Source: Bacteroidales bacterium (GTDB taxonomy: Bacteria > Bacteroidota > Bacteroidia > Bacteroidales > VadinHA17). From it: a stretch of 45,712 nucleotides of DNA. This document shows, one piece after another, positions 26,785 through 35,197 of the stretch. How positions within the stretch are numbered: the first letter of the stretch is position 1; every line of letters starts with the position of its first letter. A program made the position numbers and the translations under genes. The notes under the pieces are model-generated. The model saw only the letters and a list, made by a program, of their open reading frames with translations, did no database searches and was not told the origin of the DNA. The stretch spans positions 28,755 to 74,466 of the forward strand of contig PLNF01000086.1 in assembly GCA_003141715.1 (NCBI GenBank), read 5' to 3'.

Positions 26785-28425
26785 ATGAAAATATTTAAAA
26801 CAGTTATTCTACCAGTACTGTATCTGGTTTGTTGTTCAAATATAACAGGACAGGATTTATCCAAACCGCTTCCGGGTGGAACAAAGCAGGACTCTAATAA
26901 TTCCAATTTCCGTGTTTATCTTCACACTGACCGCTCTTATTACCTCCCGGGGGAATCTGTTTTATTCAAAGCCTACATATTAAGTGATTCGAATCAGGGT
27001 CAAAATTCAATTAATGATACATTACATGTAGCTCTTTTGGACCAGGAAGGACTTACTGTCGCTTCCGGAATATTTCCTGTTAATAACAGTCAGATAACCG
27101 GAGAAATTGAACTCCCTGATTTCCTTACTGAAGGAAATTATATTCTTATTGCCTCTGACCGTTTGACAAATTACCTTACACCTGAAAAGGTGTTTTCGAG
27201 TGTAATTGAGATAAGGGAATCCTTCGATTCCGATTTGATTACGGATTTATCATTAGCCGACACTCTGTATAAATCAGGCAGCCTGCTTACAGCACAAATC
27301 AGGTTTTCCGGAAAAGGTAATAAACCTGTTCCAGTAAGTTTTACCTACCAATTGACTGGTACATCAGGTGAAATACTTAGCGGAAAAAGTAAAGCCAACT
27401 CTGATGGAATGGCTACTCTTAAATTACAATTTCCTGCATTTGATGACAAAGAGATTATGAAACTCCTCGTGACCCAATCTTATAGGGGTACTAAAACCAT
27501 TACCGGACTTGTAATTCCGACTCGATTTAATTATACTGGCGGGAAAAAACGTAGCGGTAATAATTTGTCAGCGAATGAATTTAAGCACTTAAATATCCAG
27601 CTTAAGACAGTCAATCTGCATGATAATAAGGTCTATTTGGATATTTCTGTTACAGATGATAAAGGAATCCCGGTAATGACAAATTTGTCAGTTTCAGCTT
27701 CAAATAGTATTCCTAATCAGATTTATTTTGAGAATGACAACATTGTAAGTTTTACCAACCGGAAAGGCAACCTTTCAGAATTAAACTCAAACGGGGATAT
27801 TAAAAAGTACTTTAGTCAATATCTTTTACAGGTAACTCAATCACCGGGCAGTCCATTTATTGTCCAGGATAAAAACAACCCTAAAAAGTTATATAGAAAA
27901 AAGAATGCTGTTAATCAAAAGAAGCAAGAAGGATACTCGTCCGATCGGAATATTTTCGATATTCTTATGTCTATCAAACCGTATCACATTGAAAATGGGA
28001 AAATTACATTTGGAATAGGTACTATGAATTCTATTAACAATCTGGATGGTGCTCTGATAATTGTTGATGGTATTAAGATGGGTACTGACGCCTCAGTCCT
28101 TAATACTATCCCGGTGCCAGATATTGCCCGTATCACGGCCTCAACAAATGTTATGGATATTCAGAGATATTCAGCAATGAATAACGTAGGGATTATTGAG
28201 ATATCCATGAAGAAAACCAATGATTTTGTAAAGAAAGAAGAAAATGCAGGCAAAACTAAAAGTAACACCCTCTTCTGGGGACCAGATATAATAACCGACA
28301 GCTCAGGGAAGGCATCAATAAGTTTCTTAAATAACAATCCACTCTCCGAGATCTTAATTTCGGTCGAAGGATTAGCAGCAAGCGGATTATCAGGAAGCTG
28401 CACTCTTCATTATACAGAAAAATAA
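26785..28425 (+). CDS. Exported protein with macroglobulin-like and TonB plug-like domains, no barrel
   Basis: 546 residues with a signal peptide (ILPVLYLVCCSNITGQ). Residues 42-150 look like an alpha-2-macroglobulin MG2 domain (VYLHTDRSYYLPGESVLFKAY); about 155-260 like another Ig-like module; about 405-475 like a TonB-receptor plug (NLDGALIIVDGIKMG, DIARITASTNV, NVGIIEISMK). The end (FWGPDIITDSSGKASISF, then ISVEGLAASGLSG) recalls the A2M domain. Lacking a beta-barrel, it cannot itself be a transporter. Similar architectures occur in Bacteroidota as uncharacterised surface proteins; function unknown. Confidence 0.65.
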   Translation: MKIFKTVILPVLYLVCCSNITGQDLSKPLPGGTKQDSNNSNFRVYLHTDRSYYLPGESVLFKAYILSDSNQGQNSINDTLHVALLDQEGLTVASGIFPVNNSQITGEIELPDFLTEGNYILIASDRLTNYLTPEKVFSSVIEIRESFDSDLITDLSLADTLYKSGSLLTAQIRFSGKGNKPVPVSFTYQLTGTSGEILSGKSKANSDGMATLKLQFPAFDDKEIMKLLVTQSYRGTKTITGLVIPTRFNYTGGKKRSGNNLSANEFKHLNIQLKTVNLHDNKVYLDISVTDDKGIPVMTNLSVSASNSIPNQIYFENDNIVSFTNRKGNLSELNSNGDIKKYFSQYLLQVTQSPGSPFIVQDKNNPKKLYRKKNAVNQKKQEGYSSDRNIFDILMSIKPYHIENGKITFGIGTMNSINNLDGALIIVDGIKMGTDASVLNTIPVPDIARITASTNVMDIQRYSAMNNVGIIEISMKKTNDFVKKEENAGKTKSNTLFWGPDIITDSSGKASISFLNNNPLSEILISVEGLAASGLSGSCTLHYTEK

Positions 28426-28462
28426 TTTTGTATTGTTCCAATTCAAATTTGATCTGATTTCT

Positions 28463-29728
28463 TTAGTCTGATAATGCCTGATAAACCATAGCTCTGAACT
28501 TATCGGTTATTTCAGAATGGCTGAAAGGACTTTGCTGCAGAAACAACAGACAAACAAGATGTTCCTTTGGATCGGCCCAGTAGGTGGTCGAAAAATATCC
28601 ACCCCAGGAAAACGATCCTTCAGATATTCCAAGTTTTGCCTGGCCACTGGCAGTTGTAATTTCAAATCCCAATCCGAACTTATCCCTTCCAAGATTCAGG
28701 TCGCCGATCTGATTAGTTGTCATTAATTCTACAGTGCGTCTTGCAAGCAGTCTTTTCCCGTTATATTCTCCTTTATTTAATAGCATCTGCAAAAAAGTCG
28801 CATAGTCTTTTATAGTAGAACTCAGACCTGCTCCACCTGAATAATATTTTCCTGCAACCAGAGGATAATTCCCAAACTCATCCCTGGCATTTATCAGATG
28901 GCTATTCTTGTCTTCAGTAATTACTTTAACCAGCCTGTCAGATTTTGACTTAGGCACATAAAAATAAGTGTCATTCATGCCTAACGGTTCAAAAATGTGC
29001 TTGTGAAAATAGTGGTCCAGACTTTCACCTGACAAAACTTCAACCAGATAGCCCAGAACATCAACATTTAGTCCATAGGTAAATCTCTCACCCGGCTGGT
29101 GAACCAGAGGTAATCTGCCAAGGGCTCTCATCTTGTCTCCAAGCACAATTTTATCACTCCCAAAACCTCCGGGGATAGCTGATTTGGCATAGATAGCCCT
29201 CATTTTTTCAGAGCCGATACCGGCATAATCAATTCCTGAAGTATGCGTCAAAAGATCCCTTATTGTTATCTCACGATTTGCCTGAATTGTAGTATATGTT
29301 GTGTCTTTCTCATTGAATTTATCCAGAACTCGTGGATTTGCAAACTCAGGGATATATTTTGAAATCGGGTCATCCAAAAGGAATTTCCCTTCCTCAAATA
29401 ACATCATTACTGCAACACTGGTAATGGCTTTTGTCTGGGAAGCGATACGAAAAATATCGTCTTTTTGCATCAACGTCTTTGCTTCGATATTATTAACCCC
29501 AAACGATTTATCATAAACTATCTTGCCATCACGTGCTATAAACCCAACTGCTCCCGCAATCCATCCGCTGTCTATACTTTGCTGAAGCATCTTGTCGATA
29601 CGGATCAGCCGGTCACCGGAAACCCTTACTGAAAGAGGTGAGGCTTCTTGTAGTACTGTGGTTTGAGTACAAGAATCAGCAATAATTAAAATCAAACAGG
29701 CAACCTGAATAATAAAAGACCTTTTCAT
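28463..29728 (-). CDS. Serine hydrolase, class C beta-lactamase/esterase family, lipoprotein
   Basis: 421 residues. A signal sequence ends in a probable lipobox (IADSC, Cys20). The catalytic SxxK is SQTK at 97-100 and the paired tyrosine is in FTYGLNVDVLG (Tyr218), the pattern of EstB-type esterases; a GGAGLSSTIKDYATF segment follows. It likely hydrolyses an ester or D-amino-acid substrate in the envelope; true beta-lactamase activity is not implied. It is 37 bp downstream of the DUF4350-like gene on the same strand, and converges with the preceding plus-strand gene (37 bp). Confidence 0.85.
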   Translation of the reverse strand: MKRSFIIQVACLILIIADSCTQTTVLQEASPLSVRVSGDRLIRIDKMLQQSIDSGWIAGAVGFIARDGKIVYDKSFGVNNIEAKTLMQKDDIFRIASQTKAITSVAVMMLFEEGKFLLDDPISKYIPEFANPRVLDKFNEKDTTYTTIQANREITIRDLLTHTSGIDYAGIGSEKMRAIYAKSAIPGGFGSDKIVLGDKMRALGRLPLVHQPGERFTYGLNVDVLGYLVEVLSGESLDHYFHKHIFEPLGMNDTYFYVPKSKSDRLVKVITEDKNSHLINARDEFGNYPLVAGKYYSGGAGLSSTIKDYATFLQMLLNKGEYNGKRLLARRTVELMTTNQIGDLNLGRDKFGLGFEITTASGQAKLGISEGSFSWGGYFSTTYWADPKEHLVCLLFLQQSPFSHSEITDKFRAMVYQALSD

Positions 29729-29765
29729 AATAAAATTCTTTAATAATTTGTATCACAAATAAATT

Positions 29766-30557
29766 CTATTTTGCATGACTCAACAATAAATCTGTAAGGT
29801 TTTCAGCAGCCTTACGGTTCTGAAAACTTTCGGGAAGGCGGTCATGATCAATGTATTCATTATATATCCATGGATCACCGACAGCAAAAACGTATCCTTT
29901 CCCAAATTTATTTTCTGCCATCAGTACTTTCCCCTTTTCAGTCAGGATGGCTTTTGCAGTTCCTGAAAGATTTAAATCAGAGATCTCTTTGAGATAAATT
30001 TTAGTAACTCCTTTAAATAAAGGATGATCTGGCAGATTTGTACTGGCCCCCATTTCAAAATCATTCCCTGTCACTGGATGTAATGTGACATGGTTAAATG
30101 TCATTCCAAACTGTTTCATCAGTGCATTGAGATGAGTAAACTCACAGTTTGGTCCATCATTTGCCAGTACTGCCAGAACACCGCCATCCTCAACCCATCT
30201 CTTTATCAAAGCAATATCTTCGGGCATTATATAATTTGGTGAAGGGTTTTCTGCAGTAGTGTCGGGATCAACAATTATGTAGATATTAATTTTGTTTAAG
30301 ACGGCAGCATCAGGTTTCCCAAGGGTTGTAATTTTTGCTCCCCTGATGGTAAAAATTTCTCCCCACCTTGAAAATCCGCTGAACTCAGTATCTGTCCAGA
30401 GGTAATGAAATGGCTTTCCGGTTTTGGCATTTGTCTCACGGTTATACCAGTTATCCAGACCGACCACCGGTTGAGAAAACAAGTTTTGTACAACGAATGA
30501 AAGAAGAAAAAGCGAAATGAATAAGAAATGTCTTTTAATAACTTTCGGCTTCACCAT
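29766..30557 (-). CDS. Exported DUF4350/GATase-like protein
   Basis: 263 residues with a signal peptide (HFLFISLFLLSFVVQNLFSQ). The mature part resembles the glutamine-amidotransferase-like (DUF4350/ThuA-type) fold: INIYIIVDPDTT, the DIALIKRWVEDGGVLAVLAND helix-strand, and GKGYVFAVGDPWIYNEYID. No cysteine nucleophile is seen, so it is probably a binding or structural domain. In Bacteroidota such domains accompany unsaturated rhamnogalacturonyl (GH88/GH105) hydrolases, sometimes fused to them; here it stands alone. A consensus promoter lies just upstream. Confidence 0.65.
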   Translation of the reverse strand: MVKPKVIKRHFLFISLFLLSFVVQNLFSQPVVGLDNWYNRETNAKTGKPFHYLWTDTEFSGFSRWGEIFTIRGAKITTLGKPDAAVLNKINIYIIVDPDTTAENPSPNYIMPEDIALIKRWVEDGGVLAVLANDGPNCEFTHLNALMKQFGMTFNHVTLHPVTGNDFEMGASTNLPDHPLFKGVTKIYLKEISDLNLSGTAKAILTEKGKVLMAENKFGKGYVFAVGDPWIYNEYIDHDRLPESFQNRKAAENLTDLLLSHAK

Positions 30558-30580
30558 AGTTTTTCCATCGTTTACTACTT

Positions 30581-30610
30581 CAAAAATATAAAAGATTAAC
30601 GATCAAACAA
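30581..30610 (-). promoter_or_regulatory. Promoter of the DUF4350-like / serine hydrolase pair
   Basis: On the minus strand, TTG (30610-30608), a 19-nt spacer and TATTTTTG (30588-30581). The start codon at 30557 is only 24 nt downstream, the same compact geometry as the leader promoters. Confidence 0.65.
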
Positions 30611-30648
30611 TGATATTCCAAAACTTATTCTCCGGGTTATTTAATAAT

Positions 30649-30656
30649 TATCTTTG
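30649..30656 (+). promoter_or_regulatory. -7 box upstream of the GH43-like gene
   Basis: TATCTTTG matches TAnnTTTG. It would give a leader RNA of about 110 nt containing the hairpin at 30711-30728. No convincing -33 TTG. Confidence 0.45.
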
Positions 30657-30710
30657 TTATTAAGAACTCTCTTTTGCAGTCTTGGAGTTGTATGGAAAAA
30701 AATGTGATTA

Positions 30711-30740
30711 TTTCCCCCCTGGGGGAAAAAGAAAGGGGGT
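30711..30740. repeat. CCCC/GGGG hairpin element in the GH43-like 5' leader
   Basis: TTTCCCC and GGGGAAA form a tight hairpin at 30711-30728, followed by GAAAGGGGG. It belongs with the elements at 13639 and 21515 by composition and layout. No T-run follows, so it is unlikely to be a terminator. Confidence 0.5.
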
Positions 30741-30774
30741 TATTCTATTGATTCAGAATCTAATTAAGAAAAAC

Positions 30775-31920
30775 ATGAGAAACCACAATAAAAGATCCAT
30801 TATTTCACTTCCGATACTATTCTTCTGTATCATAGCTAATTGCCAGGATTTGAACCATTCATTTAAACCCGGCCAGATATGGCCGGATACTCAAGGTAAG
30901 CATATTAATGCTCACGGAGGCGGTATAATATATTTTAATGATACCTATTACTGGTTCGGGGAATACAGATTGACACGTTTAGAAAAAGACAAGAGTCGAT
31001 ATGGAGTCAGCTGTTACTCTTCAAAAGATCTTCTGAACTGGAAAAATGAGGGGCTTGCTTTAAAGGTTATCAACGATACTGCAAGTATCCTTAATCCGGG
31101 ATGTGTAATTGAGCGCCCCAAAGTAATCTATAACAAAAAGACCGGAAAGTTTGTAATGTGGTTTCATCATGAATTAAAAGGACAAGGCTACAAAGCAGCG
31201 TTAACCGGTGTTGCTGTAAGTAACAATATAACAGGCCCATACAAATACATCAGGAGCCTCCGTCCCAATGCAGGTGTCTGGCCTTTGAATTTTCCCGAAG
31301 AGTACAAAAAAGCAACTGTAAAAGATAGTGATCTTAAAAACGGGTCAGACGAGTGGAAACTTGCAGTCAGGGAAGGACTATTTATAAGACGTGATTTTGA
31401 AGGAGGTCAGATGGCCCGTGACATGACTATTTTTGTTGATAAAGATGGTAAAGCTTATCATGTCCATGCAGCCGAAGAGAATATGACACTTCATTTTTCA
31501 GAACTCACAGATGATTATCTCGATTTTACTGGAAGATATATTCGTGTTCTGCCCGGAGAATCTAATGAAGCGCCGGCTATCTTTTTTTCTAAAGGCAGGT
31601 ATTTTATGTTCACGTCCGGTACAACCGGGTGGAAGCCTAACGCAGCCCGACTTGCTGTTGCCAATAAGATTTTTGGTGAATGGAAGTCAGTTGGAAATCC
31701 CTGCAGGGGAACTGAGGATGAAAATAAAATCGCCTTTGGCTCCCAGAGCACACAGATTCTTCCCGTAAATGGTAAAAAAAATGCATTCATTTATATGGGT
31801 GACAGGTGGATTCCGGAGAATCTTGCCGACAGCCGGCATATCTGGTTACCAGTTGAATGGGAAAACGGAAATCCGGTTATTAAATGGTATCCCAACTGGA
31901 ACCTGAGTAAACTTAAATAA
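30775..31920 (+). CDS. GH43-like glycoside hydrolase lipoprotein
   Basis: Start chosen at ATG 30775 (381 residues) because it opens a lipoprotein signal, SIISLPILFFCIIANC; the same frame runs back to a TTG at 30682, with non-signal-like sequence. The mature protein matches five-bladed GH43 propellers: WPDTQGKHINAHGGGIIYF then YYWFGEYR, CYSSKDLLNWKNEG, ERPKVIYNKKTGKFVMWFH, and NEAPAIFFSKGRYFMFTSG with the likely acid Glu. It resembles the exo-beta-1,3-galactanase group (inference). It is followed 6 bp later by the GH106-like gene, so the two probably work on one glycan. Confidence 0.83.
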   Translation: MRNHNKRSIISLPILFFCIIANCQDLNHSFKPGQIWPDTQGKHINAHGGGIIYFNDTYYWFGEYRLTRLEKDKSRYGVSCYSSKDLLNWKNEGLALKVINDTASILNPGCVIERPKVIYNKKTGKFVMWFHHELKGQGYKAALTGVAVSNNITGPYKYIRSLRPNAGVWPLNFPEEYKKATVKDSDLKNGSDEWKLAVREGLFIRRDFEGGQMARDMTIFVDKDGKAYHVHAAEENMTLHFSELTDDYLDFTGRYIRVLPGESNEAPAIFFSKGRYFMFTSGTTGWKPNAARLAVANKIFGEWKSVGNPCRGTEDENKIAFGSQSTQILPVNGKKNAFIYMGDRWIPENLADSRHIWLPVEWENGNPVIKWYPNWNLSKLK

Positions 31921-31926
31921 AATATC

Positions 31927-34900
31927 ATGAAATCAAATCTTAGTATTAAGCAACCTGCTATTTTAGTTCTATTAACAGGTTTGATCATTTTGTATTCCTG
32001 TAAAAAAACTGTTATAAATGAGGTCAAAGTCCCTGATTTTGCGACCCTTTCATCACAATTCACCGACCCACCCAGGGAGTACACTACAGCCCCATTTTTT
32101 GTCTGGAACGCTGATATTAACAGTGAGGAGATCGACAAAGATCTTGTCAGTTTTAAAAACGCCGGATCATCGCAGGTTTTTATACATCCCCGCCCCGGAC
32201 TAATTACCGAGTACCTCTCAGAAAACTGGTTCGAACTTTATCAGCATGCAGTTGAAAAAGGGAAAGAGCTTGGTATGAATATCTGGATATATGACGAAAA
32301 CTCATATCCAAGCGGTTTCGGGGGCGGACATGTTCCTGATGAAATGCCCGAATCTTATAACAAAGGACAGGGCTTGGATATGACAAAAGTCGATATTCTT
32401 CCTGACACTTGTGACAAATACTACCTCTGTCTGAAAGAAATGGATGGAACTTACAAGGATATTACTTCCTCCCTGTCAAATGAAAAAGGAAAGAAAGGGA
32501 ACTATTTTCTCTTCTCAAAAACCTACAATGCAAAATCTGACTGGTACGGTGGCTTTTCGTATGTAGATCTGCTTTACCCGGGGGTGACCCAGAAATTTAT
32601 TGAAGTTACAATGAAAGGTTATGAAAAGTATCTTGGAACTGAATTCGGGAAAACGATCCCCGGCACCTTTACCGATGAACCTAATATCAATTCTCCGGGC
32701 GGAATACGGTGGACTCCTGACTTGTTTGATGTTTTCATGAAACAGTGGCATTATGATCTTAAAACTCAGCTGCCTTCACTTTATGAGGAAACAGGTGACT
32801 GGAAAAAGGTCAGACATAACTATACCCAAACACTCCTTCAGTTATTCATCGACAGGTGGTCCAAACCATGGCATTCCTATTGTGAAGCAAAAGACCTGAA
32901 ATTCACCGGTCATTACTGGGAACATGAATGGCCGAATATGCGTCCGGGCGGAGATAATATGGCTATGTATGCCTGGCCCCAGGTTCCGGCTATTGATATG
33001 TTATTCAACCAATGGGACGATTCTACAACAAATGCCCAGTTTGGAAATACACGGTCGGTTAAAGAGCTGGCCAGTGCTGCAAACCAGACAGGCAGGCAAA
33101 GGAAACTTAGTGAAACTTATGGAGGATCCGGCTGGGATCTGACATTTACCGATATGAAACGCAATGGTGACTGGGAATACGCCCTTGGAGTAAACCTTAT
33201 GAATCAGCATCTTACATACTTCACTCTTGCAGGAGCCAGAAAATATGATTACCCTCCCACCTTCGACTATCATGAGCCGTGGTGGAACAATTATAAGTAC
33301 TTAAATACCCATTATGCAAGACTTTCACTTGCATTATCATCAGGAAGACAAATTAACGATATACTCATACTTGAACCTACCACATCTGCCTGGCTTTATG
33401 ACTCCTATACACAACCTGATAAGAAGTATGCTGAAATAGGTCAGGCATTCCAGACATTTATTACAAAACTTGAAAAAAGTCAGGTTGAATATGATCTGGG
33501 TTCGGAAAACATTATTAAAGATATGGGAAGTGTTTCAAATAGCAAGCTGGTTGTCGGACAGGCGAGTTATTCACGGGTTGTCATTCCTCCTTTGACAGAG
33601 AATCTGGATCTGAATACTTTTAAACTTCTTGAGAAGTTTGTTTCGAATGGTGGTACCCTGATTGCATTCTCTATCCCAACACTTGTTGATGGTTCCACGA
33701 GTGAAGGTTTGAAAGAGTTCTTTAATAAGAAATCTGATAAGATTATCATTATCGATAAATTGACACAGGAGGTTATTTATAAATACTTCAATAACCTGAA
33801 GCTTAAGTTTGAAGGGGTGACCGGGGGAGTTCTTTATCATCATCGCAGGATTCTGACTGACGGACAGGTATTGTTCCTGGTAAATTCGAGTCTCAGTGAA
33901 CAATTGAATGGTTCGCTTAAAACAAACGGGAAAGATGCACTTGAGATGAATACCCTGACAGGTGAAATTTATGGATATCCAAACCAGGTTAAAGGAGAAG
34001 ATATCTATCTCTCCTATTCAATTCCTCCTGCCGGGAGTCTTCTGTTATACATCCCCGATACTAAAATGTCTGATTATACAATTCCTGCCAGACCTCAGAA
34101 CTATATTACTGTTCAATCATCAACCCCGTTAAAAGTTAACAGAAATGAGGATAATGTTTTAATGATTGATTTCTGCGACATCGAGGTTGGCAATGAGATC
34201 ACAAAAGATCTGAATACTTACAACGCAGCGGATAAGGTCTATAAATACTACGGATTTAAAAACGGCAATCCATGGAACACATCCGTACAGTTCAGGAGAA
34301 ATATAGTCGACAGGGATACTTTTGGAGTGTCTACAGGGTTTACTGCAACATATCATTTCCCTGTAAAGGGGAAATTCGACTTGTCAAAGATTAAAGCTGT
34401 TGTGGAACGACCCAATTTATGGACAGTTACTGTGAATGGCATTGAAGTGAAACCGGAAAATGGCGAATGGTGGCTCGACAGATCATTCGGTGTTTTCAAT
34501 ATCGGAAAAGTTATCAAATCAGGCGATAACACAATAACTCTTAAAACCTCACCGATGAAGGTTCATGCTGAGATCGAACCTGTTTATATACTAGGAGACT
34601 TCTCTGTAAAACCTTCTGAAAAAGGATGGAAGATTGAAGCACGTGTCTCAACTTACACCACAGGAAGCTGGAAAACTCAGGGACTTCCATTTTATTCATG
34701 GGGTGTTACTTACAGTGAAGAATTCAATATAGAAAACCCTGATGGTAAATGGGAAGTTGCATTGGGTAAATGGGATGGAACAATGGCTGAAGTTTCAGTA
34801 AACGGACAACTTGCCCCTGTTATAGCATTTCCTCCTTACCATAGTGATATCACAGGATTGATCAAGCCCGGAATTAATAAGATTGATGTAATTGTTATTG

Positions 34901-35064
34901 GTAGTCTTAAAAATCTTCTCGGGCCACATCATAATAATCCAAAGCCCGGTTTTGTTTCCCCTTGGACATGGAGAAATGTTAATTTTTATCCTTCGGGAAA
35001 GGAATACCAGATGCTGGATTATGGATTGTTTGGAGAGTTTAGTCTTTTACATGCTATTCAATAG
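31927..35064 (+). CDS. GH106-like large glycoside hydrolase lipoprotein
   Basis: 1045 residues with a lipoprotein signal (ILVLLTGLIILYSC, Cys25). The N-terminal half is a TIM barrel of the GH106/alpha-L-rhamnosidase-related type: PFFVWNADINSEEIDKDL, FIHPRPGLITEYLS, MNIWIYDENSYPSGFGGG, GTFTDEPNI with candidate catalytic acids. It continues through FKLLEKFVSNGGTLIAFS (a beta-galactosidase-trimer-like fold, about 555-660). The C-terminal 250 residues are beta-sandwich domains (VTVNGIEVKPENGEWW, AEVSVNGQLAPVIAFPPY). Substrate specificity is unknown; it is probably surface-anchored with the GH43-like protein. Confidence 0.8.
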   Translation: MKSNLSIKQPAILVLLTGLIILYSCKKTVINEVKVPDFATLSSQFTDPPREYTTAPFFVWNADINSEEIDKDLVSFKNAGSSQVFIHPRPGLITEYLSENWFELYQHAVEKGKELGMNIWIYDENSYPSGFGGGHVPDEMPESYNKGQGLDMTKVDILPDTCDKYYLCLKEMDGTYKDITSSLSNEKGKKGNYFLFSKTYNAKSDWYGGFSYVDLLYPGVTQKFIEVTMKGYEKYLGTEFGKTIPGTFTDEPNINSPGGIRWTPDLFDVFMKQWHYDLKTQLPSLYEETGDWKKVRHNYTQTLLQLFIDRWSKPWHSYCEAKDLKFTGHYWEHEWPNMRPGGDNMAMYAWPQVPAIDMLFNQWDDSTTNAQFGNTRSVKELASAANQTGRQRKLSETYGGSGWDLTFTDMKRNGDWEYALGVNLMNQHLTYFTLAGARKYDYPPTFDYHEPWWNNYKYLNTHYARLSLALSSGRQINDILILEPTTSAWLYDSYTQPDKKYAEIGQAFQTFITKLEKSQVEYDLGSENIIKDMGSVSNSKLVVGQASYSRVVIPPLTENLDLNTFKLLEKFVSNGGTLIAFSIPTLVDGSTSEGLKEFFNKKSDKIIIIDKLTQEVIYKYFNNLKLKFEGVTGGVLYHHRRILTDGQVLFLVNSSLSEQLNGSLKTNGKDALEMNTLTGEIYGYPNQVKGEDIYLSYSIPPAGSLLLYIPDTKMSDYTIPARPQNYITVQSSTPLKVNRNEDNVLMIDFCDIEVGNEITKDLNTYNAADKVYKYYGFKNGNPWNTSVQFRRNIVDRDTFGVSTGFTATYHFPVKGKFDLSKIKAVVERPNLWTVTVNGIEVKPENGEWWLDRSFGVFNIGKVIKSGDNTITLKTSPMKVHAEIEPVYILGDFSVKPSEKGWKIEARVSTYTTGSWKTQGLPFYSWGVTYSEEFNIENPDGKWEVALGKWDGTMAEVSVNGQLAPVIAFPPYHSDITGLIKPGINKIDVIVIGSLKNLLGPHHNNPKPGFVSPWTWRNVNFYPSGKEYQMLDYGLFGEFSLLHAIQ

Positions 35065-35094
35065 GTTTCTGGAATTCTCATTATTTTGCTGATA

Positions 35095-35124
35095 GGTACT
35101 GGGTGCTCGGTTCTCGGTGCTAGG
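35095..35124 (+). repeat. Left arm of an imperfect palindrome flanking the IS
   Basis: This arm contains the core CTCGGTTCT within GGTxCTGGGT...GGT words. Its reverse complement, with about five differences, lies at 36570-36598 beyond the other end of the insertion sequence. Confidence 0.7.
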
Positions 35125-35168
35125 TAGTGGACTGGTTGCAGGTTGCAGGTTGCTGGGTACTAGGTGTA
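35125..35168 (+). repeat. GGTTGCA / GGTACT word repeat
   Basis: Degenerate tandem words: GGTTGCAGGTTGCAGGTTGC, then GGGTACTAGGTG. It is non-coding and abuts the IS left end. Confidence 0.6.
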
Positions 35169-35172
35169 ATCC
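35169..35172. repeat. Possible target-site duplication (left copy)
   Basis: ATCC occurs here and at 36542-36545. The left copy is one base away from the inverted repeat and the right copy is adjacent, so the exact IS end is uncertain by one base. Confidence 0.35.
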
Positions 35173-35173
35173 A

Positions 35174-35197
35174 GTCAATGCCTAAATAACGTTGACC
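35174..35197 (+). repeat. IS left terminal inverted repeat
   Basis: Begins GTCAATGCCTAAATAACG and ends GTTGACC. It matches the right end at 20 of 24 positions; the inner ACGTTGACC is perfect. Confidence 0.88.

Noticed and set aside
28426-28462. Terminator between the convergent genes at 28.4 kb
   Set aside because: Only a short TCAAATTTGA palindrome is present; too weak to call.
30682-30774. A 31-residue N-terminal extension of the GH43-like protein from a TTG
   Set aside because: It would bury the lipoprotein signal, and the sequence includes the C/G-run hairpin element translated by chance.
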